DNA from: Deltaproteobacteria bacterium UBA2957
Lineage (GTDB): Bacteria > Myxococcota_A > UBA796
Direction: 5' to 3'
Assembly (NCBI GenBank): GCA_002348535.1
Contig: DEBL01000268.1
Location: 7,702-19,679, forward strand
Length of the DNA stretch: 11,978 bases
Positions within the stretch are counted from its first letter, which is position 1. Each line of letters starts with the position of its first letter. The notes beneath the pieces are model-generated. The model searched no databases, had not been told where the DNA came from, and saw only the letters and a program-made list of their open reading frames with translations. Below, piece by piece: positions 1 to 5,983 of this stretch. The translations under genes and the position numbers were made by a program.

Positions 1-1088
1 TTGAATGCCGCCGCCCCAATGGGTCCATCGATCATGATCTGGAGCGGAGTGGCCAGCCGATCGGGGTGTTGTCGCCCATCTTCCCACGGGCGGGAATGCC
101 CGGGAATGTTGAGATCGGAAACGCTAAAGCCCGCGAGACCGGCTTTCGGTTTCCCGCCCCGTCCCGTTGCTCCTTCGTCTCGAATTTCGCCCCCCGACCC
201 GGTTGCAGCGCCGGGATGGGGCGAGATGCCCGTGGGATGGTTGTGAGTCTCGACCTTGATGGCGATGTGGACAGACTCTGAATGTGCCGAATACACCTTC
301 GACTCTGGCGCAGGGAAGAAACGGCTGGCTTCGTACCCCTCAATGACGGCAGCATTATCGGAGTACGCGCTGAGCACACCATCGGGACTGTGGGCATGGG
401 TGTTCCTGATCATGGCGAACAGGCTTTCCGCTTGCTTTTCACCGTCAATGGTCCATTCGGCGTTAAAAATCTTGTGGCGGCAATGTTCAGAGTTCGCCTG
501 CGAGAACATCAGCAGTTCAACATCGGTTGGATTTCGTCCAAGACGGGCGTAATTGTCTGCGAGATACTGAACTTCATCGTGACTGAGTGCGAGGCCGAGG
601 CGTGCATTGGCGTCGCCGAGCGCGCCCAACGGATCGTCACCAAGCACAGTCGTTTGCACAGGAGCGGGTTCTGCGCGCTGAAACAGCTTCTCTGCATCCG
701 AAATCCCACGCAGAACCGTTTGGGTCATTGGATCGCTCGCCAGCGCAGCGACCCGCTCCCGGGCCGCTTCGTTCTCCGTCCACAGGGCCACACCGCGCTC
801 AATCCTAGCAATGCGTTCAAGTCCACAGATGTGAACGATCTCCGTCGCTTTGGAAGACCACGGTGAGATGGTGCCCAACCGTGGAACAATCAGGAGGTCC
901 GGATCCGAAATCGGGGGGTTACCAGACGCATGAACAACACGCTGCAACACCGCCATATCTTGGGGGCTAAGAACGCTTGCATGGACAAAGAAAATCTCTG
1001 CGCTGCACAGCGAACCGATGTCCGCGGCCCGCTTGAGTTTGTCGAGCTGGAAGGACGTATAGGCCGGTCCACCGTACAAATGCTGCAT
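1..1088 (-). CDS. purL: Phosphoribosylformylglycinamidine synthase, N-terminal part (cut by left edge)
   Basis: FGAM synthase makes FGAM from FGAR, ATP and glutamine in cytoplasmic purine synthesis. I translated the minus strand from the ATG at 1088 to the window edge: 362 residues with no stop. The N-terminus (MQHLYGGPAYTSFQLDKL) resembles the PurS-like domain of the large, about 1300-residue E. coli-type enzyme. Further along come TISPWSSKATEI, the linker motif NSEHCRHK at residues 199-206, VETHNHPT at 279-286, and the glycine-rich GEIRDEGATGRG stretch. The last residues in the window (PLQIMIDGPIGAAAF) correspond to roughly residue 360 of the E. coli protein, so the rest of the synthase domain and the glutaminase domain lie outside. 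A GGAG about 10 nt upstream supports the start. The gene is divergent from the imelysin module, and no PurR-type operator or riboswitch is evident in its short leader. Confidence 0.97.
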   Translation of the reverse strand, partial: MQHLYGGPAYTSFQLDKLKRAADIGSLCSAEIFFVHASVLSPQDMAVLQRVVHASGNPPISDPDLLIVPRLGTISPWSSKATEIVHICGLERIARIERGVALWTENEAARERVAALASDPMTQTVLRGISDAEKLFQRAEPAPVQTTVLGDDPLGALGDANARLGLALSHDEVQYLADNYARLGRNPTDVELLMFSQANSEHCRHKIFNAEWTIDGEKQAESLFAMIRNTHAHSPDGVLSAYSDNAAVIEGYEASRFFPAPESKVYSAHSESVHIAIKVETHNHPTGISPHPGAATGSGGEIRDEGATGRGGKPKAGLAGFSVSDLNIPGHSRPWEDGRQHPDRLATPLQIMIDGPIGAAAF

Positions 1089-1120
1089 GGTCACGCTCCA
1101 AAAAATGGGTGCGCTCGATT

Positions 1121-1143
1121 AGCCCATTCCCTTTTGGAGGGCT
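1121..1143. other. Short inverted repeat in the purL leader
   Basis: Arms AGCCC (1121-1125) and GGGCT (1139-1143) enclose a 13-nt loop, 33-55 nt upstream of the purL start. It could form a weak hairpin in the purL 5' leader. There is no U tract and no resemblance to a purine riboswitch core, so function is uncertain and it may be chance. Confidence 0.2.
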
Positions 1144-1170
1144 CCTTCTGGAATGCGAATACCCACCTGC

Positions 1171-1189
1171 GATCAAAAAAATATTGATC
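1171..1189. promoter_or_regulatory. AT-rich inverted repeat in the divergent intergenic region
   Basis: GATCAA (1171-1176) and TTGATC (1184-1189) form a 6-bp inverted repeat around an A-rich 7-nt centre. It lies in the AT-rich segment of about 1170-1260 between the divergent purL and imelysin genes, where promoters for either direction would be expected. It could be a regulator site or part of a promoter; the sequence alone does not decide. Confidence 0.25.
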
Positions 1190-1313
1190 ACAAAATTAAA
1201 GCCGAAAATTACTTTAAACCTGTTTTAATTGGTTCTCAAAAAGGCATCTGTTCAATTTTTTTACGCCTTGCCATTGCATTGGGTGCCTGAGGAAAGTAAT
1301 TCTGAACCGTAGA

Positions 1314-1340
1314 TGAAAATGAAAATCACTTTCATTTTCA
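1314..1340. promoter_or_regulatory. Fur-box-like operator before the imelysin module
   Basis: A perfect inverted repeat with 11-bp arms, TGAAAATGAAA (1314-1324) and TTTCATTTTCA (1330-1340), is separated by ATCAC. Read as hexamers it is GAAAAT-GAAAAT-C-ACTTTC-ATTTTC, the head-to-tail and then inverted arrangement of the classical Fur box (GATAAT-GATAAT-C-ATTATC). The central 15 bases, TGAAAATCACTTTCA, match the 7-1-7 Fur consensus at 11 of 14 informative positions. It ends 34 nt before the ATG of an IrpA-type imelysin, a family known to be iron-regulated. Repression by Fur-iron is the natural inference. A Zur or other Fur-family site is the alternative. Confidence 0.75.
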
Positions 1341-1374
1341 AAATCACCCGATCCGATTAGGACGAATATCCAAA

Positions 1375-2565
1375 ATGTCACTCTCTATGAAGACCGTTCC
1401 GGCGCTCGCAGTCACCCTCGGCCTCGCCTCCGCATCCTTTATCGGCTGCGGCGACAAATCCGAAGACTCGGGCAGCTTTGCTTGGCCTGACAACACCGAC
1501 GCCGTCGTCGCCAACTACTCCAACATCGTGCAGGCATCATACGAAGACTCCGTCACAACCGCCACAGCGATGAACACCGCCCTCTCGGCGCTCACCGCAG
1601 ACCCATCCGAAGCCACGTTGGCCGACGCCAAGCAGGCGTGGCTCGACAGCCGCGAGCCCTACCTGCAGACGGAAGTCTACCGCTTCTACGATGGTCCGAT
1701 CGACAACCCCGACGATGGTCCTGAAGGACTCATCAACGCGTGGCCACTCGATGAGCAATACATTGACTACGTGGAAGGCGAAGACGCCGCTGGCATCATC
1801 AACGATACCGATGCAACCATCGACGCTGACAGCTTGGTTGAACTGAACGAAGCGGGCGGCGAGAAGAACATCGCCACCGGCTATCACGCCATCGAGTTCC
1901 TGCTTTGGGGACAAGACAACACCGCGCCGTCGGACAACTTGGCCGGCCAGCGCCCCCACACCGACTTTGTTCGGGACGGCTCCGGAACCGCTGCAAACCA
2001 AGAGCGCCGCAGCACCTACCTCAACGTGGTGGGTTCACTGCTGGTTGACCACCTGACTCAGGTGCACGACCAGTGGGTCGAGGGTGCCGATTACCGCACA
2101 AGCTTCGAGTCCGACTCGCAGGCCGCCGTGGAGAAGATTCTGACTGGAATGATCATTCTGTCAGGATTCGAGACCGGTGGAGAGCGCCTTCAGGCCGCAC
2201 TCGACGCGGGTGATCAAGAAGAGGAGCACTCGTGCTTCTCCGACAACACCCACCGCGACATGATTCAAGACGTCCAAGGCGTTCTCAATGTCTGGAACGG
2301 TAGCTACGGCTCTGTTTCCGGTCCGGGAATCAAGGACTTGGTCGAGGCGGTCGATGCCGACTTGGCTGGCCGACTGGACGCACAAATCAACGAGAGCTTG
2401 GATTTGGCCAACGCTCTTGAGATCCCTTTTGATCAGGAAATCGATCCGGGTAACGACGAAGGAAATGCCCGTGTTCAAGCGCTAGTGATTGGTCTCCAAG
2501 CGCAAGAACAGATTCTCTTCGAGGTCTTCGACTTGTTCGGGCTCTCGGTTGAGATTCCCGAATAG
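1375..2565 (+). CDS. IrpA-type imelysin family lipoprotein (peptidase M75-like, COG3487)
   Basis: This is a 396-residue envelope protein of the imelysin family, associated with bacterial iron uptake; the peptidase activity implied by the family name is doubtful. A signal peptide of about 24 residues ends at a lipobox-like SFIGC, giving a lipoprotein with a slightly unusual Phe at -3. The imelysin signature GxHxxE is G169-Y-H171-A-I-E174 followed by FLLWGQD. The COG3487-type motif HSCFSDNTHRD lies at residues 285-295, preceded by an Asp/Glu-rich stretch. AGGA at 1359-1362 is 12 nt before the chosen ATG; a second in-frame ATG at 1387 starts directly at the MKTVPALAV signal and is an equally possible start. 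The gene leads a module with a di-heme protein and a second imelysin and lies just downstream of a Fur-like operator, which supports an iron-scavenging role at the envelope. The exact ligand is unknown. Confidence 0.93.
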   Translation: MSLSMKTVPALAVTLGLASASFIGCGDKSEDSGSFAWPDNTDAVVANYSNIVQASYEDSVTTATAMNTALSALTADPSEATLADAKQAWLDSREPYLQTEVYRFYDGPIDNPDDGPEGLINAWPLDEQYIDYVEGEDAAGIINDTDATIDADSLVELNEAGGEKNIATGYHAIEFLLWGQDNTAPSDNLAGQRPHTDFVRDGSGTAANQERRSTYLNVVGSLLVDHLTQVHDQWVEGADYRTSFESDSQAAVEKILTGMIILSGFETGGERLQAALDAGDQEEEHSCFSDNTHRDMIQDVQGVLNVWNGSYGSVSGPGIKDLVEAVDADLAGRLDAQINESLDLANALEIPFDQEIDPGNDEGNARVQALVIGLQAQEQILFEVFDLFGLSVEIPE

Positions 2566-2607
2566 TCGATGACTCACCTGGTCATGCGGCAGACTCAGTG
2601 TGCCGCC

Positions 2608-2640
2608 GCCGCCGTCGTGGCTAAGTGCTGCGACGGCGGC
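2608..2640 (+). terminator. GC-rich hairpin after the first imelysin gene
   Basis: GCCGCCGTCG (2608-2617) and CGACGGCGGC (2631-2640) form a perfect 10-bp stem with a 13-nt loop, 43 nt after the imelysin stop. The following bases (AAATCTTTA) contain only a poor T tract. It may be a weak or partial terminator, or an mRNA-stabilising hairpin that lets the first gene be expressed more strongly than the two downstream genes. Confidence 0.5.
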
Positions 2641-2692
2641 AAATCTTTATGGGATCGAACAATTAGGTGACGGTCCCGCCTCGAATCTTCCG

Positions 2693-2698
2693 TATAAT
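2693..2698 (+). promoter_or_regulatory. Candidate -10 box before the di-heme gene
   Basis: A perfect TATAAT is centred about 39 nt upstream of the ATG at 2734, placing a transcription start near 2705. No convincing -35 hexamer is seen at the normal spacing. It suggests a second promoter inside the module; because the sequence is AT-rich here, chance cannot be excluded. Confidence 0.4.
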
Positions 2699-2722
2699 TT
2701 GGAGCGTTGGTATATCCTTCAC

Positions 2723-2726
2723 GAGG
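2723..2726 (+). promoter_or_regulatory. Ribosome binding site that fixes the di-heme gene start
   Basis: GAGG lies 7 nt before ATG 2734. The upstream in-frame TTG at 2707 has no such site at good spacing and would put ten extra residues before a complete lipoprotein signal, so 2734 is preferred. Confidence 0.6.
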
Positions 2727-2733
2727 TCAAGCC

Positions 2734-4086
2734 ATGCTTTCGCTGTTCATAGCCTTTCATGTGGTTCTTATGGGATGCGGTGAATCCTATGTGGATCCTG
2801 ATCCTCTTGTTGAGGAAGGCGAATGGCTCCCGGGTGGCGACACCACCAACACACGCATGCTCGGTGCCAACGCCTTCTTGATGCCAGCACAAAACCTCAC
2901 CATTGAGACCGAGCTTGCCTTCTACAGCGGAAATGCGTTCTTCAATCAGGGATGGGTTGTTTCACCGGCGAGCACCGATGCCCGCGATGGACTCGGGCCG
3001 TTGTTCAATGCCCGATCATGCTCAGCATGCCACTTTCGCGATGGAAAAGGAGAGCCACCCGAAGACGGCGACGGTCCATTCGTTGGCCTGCTATTGAAGC
3101 TTTCGGTTCCCGGTCCCGATGGACCCATTCCGCATCCCGTCTACGGCGATCAGCTTCAAGACCAAGCCAGTCCTGAGGTTCCCGTCGAGGGCATCCCGCA
3201 CATGGAGTGGATCGAGCACGAAGGCCGCTACGCCGATGGCACGCCGTTCACCTTGGTTGAGCCCTCAATCACGGTTGAGGAACTCGCATACGGACCCCTC
3301 GGTGACGACATCATGATGTCCGCTCGCATCGCACCCCACATGATCGGGTTGGGTCTTCTCGAGGCCATTCCGGTCGAGCGGCTTAAACAGCTGGAGAGCG
3401 AAGGCGAGGGACGGATCCACTGGGTGGATGGCATCGACACGATCATGCCGGGCCGGTTTGGCTGGAAAGCCAACGCACCGACCGTCGAAATCCAGAGCGC
3501 CGCTGCGTTTGCTGGAGACATGGGCTTGACCAGTACGATCGCGCCCTTCGACGATTGCACCGACAACCAAGAAGACTGCCTTGACGCCATCGACGGCGGC
3601 GATCCCGAGGTCACCGATCGGATCATGGACCGCGTCGTTACGTATTCCTCGACCATCGCAGTCCCTGCTCGCCGGCGAGCGAACGATCCCACGGTTCTTC
3701 GCGGGAAGAAGCTCTTTAATGACATCGGATGCGCCAGTTGCCATACGCCCAGTCACCGAACCGGAGCGTCGCCCATCGCGGAAATGTCCGACCAACTCAT
3801 CTGGCCCTACACAGACCTCTTGTTGCACGACATGGGGGAAGGGCTCTCTGACAATCGTCCGAGCGGCGACGCCAAACCATCCGAGTGGAAAACGCCTCCG
3901 TTGTGGGGACTCGGCTTGATGCCCAAGGTCTCGGGTCACTCCCGTTACCTCCACGATGGTCGCGCGAGAAGCATCGAAGAGGCCATCCTGTGGCACGGCG
4001 GAGAGGCTCAGCCGACCACCGATGAATTCATGGCCCTGAATCGACAACAACGCGAGGCGGTCATCGCCTTTGTGGAGGACCTGTGA
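2734..4086 (+). CDS. Di-heme DUF1111/COG3488 family lipoprotein (predicted thiol oxidoreductase)
   Basis: The 450-residue protein belongs to the DUF1111 (di-heme oxidoreductase-like) family, distantly related to MauG and cytochrome c peroxidases. The N-terminus MLSLFIAFHVVLMGC is a compact lipoprotein signal with lipobox LMGC. Two c-type heme motifs are visible: C96-S-A-C99-H100 within NARSCSACHFRDGKG, and C333-A-S-C336-H337 within LFNDIGCASCHTP. The C-terminal region contains KTPPLWGLG and YLHDGRARSIEEAI, with conserved features of the peroxidase-like fold, and ends in EAVIAFVEDL. It would be exported and receive two covalent hemes. The family commonly sits between two imelysin-type genes, exactly as here. 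Its reaction is not established; the 'thiol oxidoreductase' label is a family prediction. A redox role in periplasmic iron handling is inference. Its stop overlaps the next gene by 4 nt. Confidence 0.92.
   Translation: MLSLFIAFHVVLMGCGESYVDPDPLVEEGEWLPGGDTTNTRMLGANAFLMPAQNLTIETELAFYSGNAFFNQGWVVSPASTDARDGLGPLFNARSCSACHFRDGKGEPPEDGDGPFVGLLLKLSVPGPDGPIPHPVYGDQLQDQASPEVPVEGIPHMEWIEHEGRYADGTPFTLVEPSITVEELAYGPLGDDIMMSARIAPHMIGLGLLEAIPVERLKQLESEGEGRIHWVDGIDTIMPGRFGWKANAPTVEIQSAAAFAGDMGLTSTIAPFDDCTDNQEDCLDAIDGGDPEVTDRIMDRVVTYSSTIAVPARRRANDPTVLRGKKLFNDIGCASCHTPSHRTGASPIAEMSDQLIWPYTDLLLHDMGEGLSDNRPSGDAKPSEWKTPPLWGLGLMPKVSGHSRYLHDGRARSIEEAILWHGGEAQPTTDEFMALNRQQREAVIAFVEDL
4074..4078 (+). promoter_or_regulatory. 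Ribosome binding site inside the di-heme gene that selects a GTG start
   Basis: GGAGG ends 4 nt before the GTG at 4083. It lies within the last codons of the upstream gene, whose TGA (4084-4086) overlaps the GTG as GTGA. This supports translational coupling and the unusual non-ATG start of the next gene. Confidence 0.65.
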
Positions 4087-5072
4087 TCGCACCCATCACC
4101 GTAGCGCTGCTGACTGCATGCAATCCCACCAGCCCCGACAAGGGCACTTCGAACCAAGCCCGAACCGACGTCATCAATAGCCTTGCTGATGACCTCATCG
4201 CCGGACACTATGCACGCTTCAAGAGTCGAGCAGACACGCTTTACGACACCGCCCAGTCTTGTGATGTCGAGTCCATGCGGTCTCAGTGGTGGGCCGCCCG
4301 CGAGCCATGGAAACATGCCGAGACCATCGGGTTTGGGCCCGTGGTCGAGTACCCCGAGCGTCTGGGCCCCATCCTTGATGATTGGCCGGCCAATGAGTCC
4401 GCAATTGACGACCTGCTCGATGGCGATGGTGACCTCTCCGTGGCCACATTTTCAGGCAAAGGCTCTGCAGTGCGTGGGTTTCCCGTTGTCGAATACCTGC
4501 TCTGGTCGGCCCATGAACATCCCCGTTTCTGCGACGCAATACAGGGCGCATCGGGTGACCTCGCCGCGAATGCGGCCCTGTTGCACGAAACCTGGACTGA
4601 GCGCTGGACTCCGGCCAACCCACCGAGCAAGGACTACCTCAATTTATGGGTGAACTACATGGCGTTCACTGCCGAAAACATCCACGAAATGAAGTTGGGT
4701 AAGCCAAATGGCGATTACGCAAATGGACAGCCACAGCCCGATCTGATTGAGTCTCGCCCAAGCGGCCGCTCTCTTCAAGATGCTCGCGATGCGCTCGAAG
4801 GCGTGCGGATGGTGTGGGCTGGAAACGACTCCCGCGGCATCCGTGAACTCATCATTGACGATGAAATTCAGCAGCGCACCGATGATTTGCTTGCCATTGC
4901 AGCAGAGCGGCTTGAATCCGTGCCCGACCCACTCGAATCCACAATCTACGACGAACCGGAAATCGTCGGATGGGCACAACGACCCCTATTGGAACTCCAA
5001 GCGGAACTCCAACGCGAGGTGGCAACAGCGCTCAATGTGACCGTCCTGTTTAACCCCGCGGATGGGGATTAG
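4083..5072 (+). CDS. Second imelysin-like lipoprotein (COG3489 type)
   Basis: A 329-residue predicted lipoprotein starting at GTG 4083, coupled to the preceding di-heme gene by a 4-nt overlap. The signal is very short (MIAPITVALLTAC) and lacks the usual positive charge at the N-terminus, although the lipobox LTAC is good. The imelysin core motif appears as G132-F-P-V-V-E137 followed by YLLW, so the His of GxHxxE, present in the first gene of the module, is replaced by Pro. This is typical of the COG3489 branch as I recall it, and suggests a different ligand mode from the IrpA-type paralogue. WWAAREPWKHAE near residue 65 parallels the WLDSREPYLQTE of the first imelysin, consistent with a shared all-helical fold. 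The role is probably envelope iron acquisition with its neighbours; the substrate is unknown. Confidence 0.88.
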   Translation: MIAPITVALLTACNPTSPDKGTSNQARTDVINSLADDLIAGHYARFKSRADTLYDTAQSCDVESMRSQWWAAREPWKHAETIGFGPVVEYPERLGPILDDWPANESAIDDLLDGDGDLSVATFSGKGSAVRGFPVVEYLLWSAHEHPRFCDAIQGASGDLAANAALLHETWTERWTPANPPSKDYLNLWVNYMAFTAENIHEMKLGKPNGDYANGQPQPDLIESRPSGRSLQDARDALEGVRMVWAGNDSRGIRELIIDDEIQQRTDDLLAIAAERLESVPDPLESTIYDEPEIVGWAQRPLLELQAELQREVATALNVTVLFNPADGD

Positions 5073-5139
5073 GGCCGGACATTCGGTTTGACACGACCAT
5101 GCCTAAATCCGCGCCTTTCGCGCCGAACATGGCCTCGCC

Positions 5140-5799
5140 TTAGTCGTTGACGGTCATGCTTCCGGCGGTCGACGCGTTGTAGCCATCCTCGGACCCAAGT
5201 CCGAACTCCGCACCCATGTCACAGTACAACCAAGGCCCACCGGCAACAGAGACGCGCGCAGCGTAGTCATACACACCAGCGACTGGGGCAGTGGCTGTGC
5301 AGGCGTACTCATCGTTGTCCAATAACGAGGGGTCAAGTCCGGGCTTGTGTTCATTGAAGGCACAATCCGTCCAATCCCACGCATCGATTGGCGTCTCGCC
5401 ATCGGGACCCACACCAAGATCAACGTCGACCCCCGCCCCAGAGCCGGTTTCGCCAGTCACACCGGCCTCGTACACATAGACATAGACGGAAAACTCTGCG
5501 CCGGTCTCGAGCGCCAACTCCGACGGCCACTGAATGTGGCAGTAATCCACGATTTCTCCAGCAGGCGCTTCCCCTGTATCGTCTGCATCCGCATCGGAGT
5601 CTGCATCCGCGTCGGAGTCCGCATCCGCATCCGCATCGGAGTCTGCATCCGCGTCGGAGTCTGCATCCGCATCGGAGTCTGCATCCGCATCGGAGTCTGC
5701 ATCCGCATCCGATGCTTCACCCACCGATGCGGTATCGTCTTTGCTGTCATCGCCGCATGCGACGGCGGTCATCAACGTGATCCAAAGGAGTGTTCGCAT
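5140..5799 (-). CDS. Lipoprotein with Ser-Asp-Ala-Asp repeat linker and C-terminal Ig-like domain
   Basis: A 219-residue protein convergent with the imelysin module. The signal MRTLLWITLMTAVACGDD ends in lipobox AVAC. Residues about 30-73 are almost only Asp, Ala and Ser in units of SDADAD, encoded by an 18-bp minisatellite; such linkers are common in surface lipoproteins of deltaproteobacterial lineages and probably act as a flexible, acidic spacer that may bind calcium. The C-terminal part, from about residue 85, begins YCHIQWPSELALETG, has VYVYVYEAGVT, and ends with VYDYAARVSVAGGPWLYCD and SMTVND. It has the look of a small beta-sandwich module seen in many myxobacterial exported proteins, and its four Cys could form disulfides. 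A clear GAGGG ribosome site precedes the ATG. No enzymatic motif is seen; binding or display is the likely role. Confidence 0.85.
   Translation of the reverse strand: MRTLLWITLMTAVACGDDSKDDTASVGEASDADADSDADADSDADADSDADADSDADADADSDADADSDADADDTGEAPAGEIVDYCHIQWPSELALETGAEFSVYVYVYEAGVTGETGSGAGVDVDLGVGPDGETPIDAWDWTDCAFNEHKPGLDPSLLDNDEYACTATAPVAGVYDYAARVSVAGGPWLYCDMGAEFGLGSEDGYNASTAGSMTVND
5585..5710 (-). repeat. 18-bp minisatellite encoding the SDADAD linker
   Basis: On the plus strand the unit GCATCCGCATCGGAGTCT recurs about six times with one or two base changes. One copy carries an extra 6-bp GCATCC (unit 5621-5644) and a partial copy follows at the 5699 end. The unit length is a multiple of 3, so gain or loss of copies keeps the frame and changes only linker length. 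Units at 5585, 5663 and 5681 are identical, which points to recent slippage or recombination. Confidence 0.92.
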
Positions 5800-5834
5800 T
5801 GTGTCCCTCTTGCAATGAACGAACGATTACCTCC

Positions 5835-5853
5835 CCTCGACCATTTGTCGAGG
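5835..5853. other. Perfect hairpin in the leader of the repeat lipoprotein
   Basis: CCTCGAC (5835-5841) and GTCGAGG (5847-5853) form a 7-bp stem with a 5-nt loop. On the minus strand it lies in the likely 5' leader of the lipoprotein, 36-54 nt before its ATG. It could affect mRNA stability or translation. It has no T tract in either direction. Confidence 0.4.
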
Positions 5854-5866
5854 TTCCCGATTGCAA

Positions 5867-5872
5867 ATTGTA
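5867..5872 (-). promoter_or_regulatory. Candidate -10 box for the repeat lipoprotein
   Basis: On the minus strand TACAAT matches the -10 consensus at five of six positions and lies about 70 nt before the ATG at 5799. A -35 is not clear. An inverted repeat (CCCAAGA 5875-5881, TCTTGGG 5895-5901) lies just upstream of it, where a regulator could bind. Confidence 0.3.
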
Positions 5873-5874
5873 CC

Positions 5875-5901
5875 CCCAAGAAGATTAAACCTTGTCTTGG
5901 G
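5875..5901. promoter_or_regulatory. Inverted repeat between the divergent lipoprotein and purC genes
   Basis: CCCAAGA and TCTTGGG are exact reverse complements, separated by 13 nt. The repeat lies in the 184-bp divergent region before purC and next to the candidate -10 of the opposite gene. It may be an operator or a hairpin; no known regulator motif is recognised. Confidence 0.3.
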
Positions 5902-5983
5902 CAGAGAATTTGAACAAAAGGTCCCTCGCGGTTTGAGAACGCCATGTTAGGAGCCGCCCCATCAAATCGAGAGGATTGGCCCC

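Noticed and set aside
282..866. 194-residue plus-strand frame at the left end
   Set aside because: It is antisense to the purL reading frame, which carries long stretches of recognisable FGAM synthase sequence.
1089..1170. Purine riboswitch in the purL leader
   Set aside because: The leader is too short and lacks the conserved three-way junction sequences; only a weak inverted repeat is present.
2707..2733. TTG start for the di-heme gene
   Set aside because: It would lie almost at the predicted transcription start, has no ribosome site at proper spacing, and adds residues before a complete signal peptide beginning at 2734.
3265..4092. 275-residue minus-strand frame opposite the di-heme gene
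   Set aside because: It is a GC-rich shadow of a gene with two clear heme motifs on the other strand.
5585..5710. CRISPR array
   Set aside because: The 18-bp units are contiguous, without spacers, and are in frame within a lipoprotein gene.
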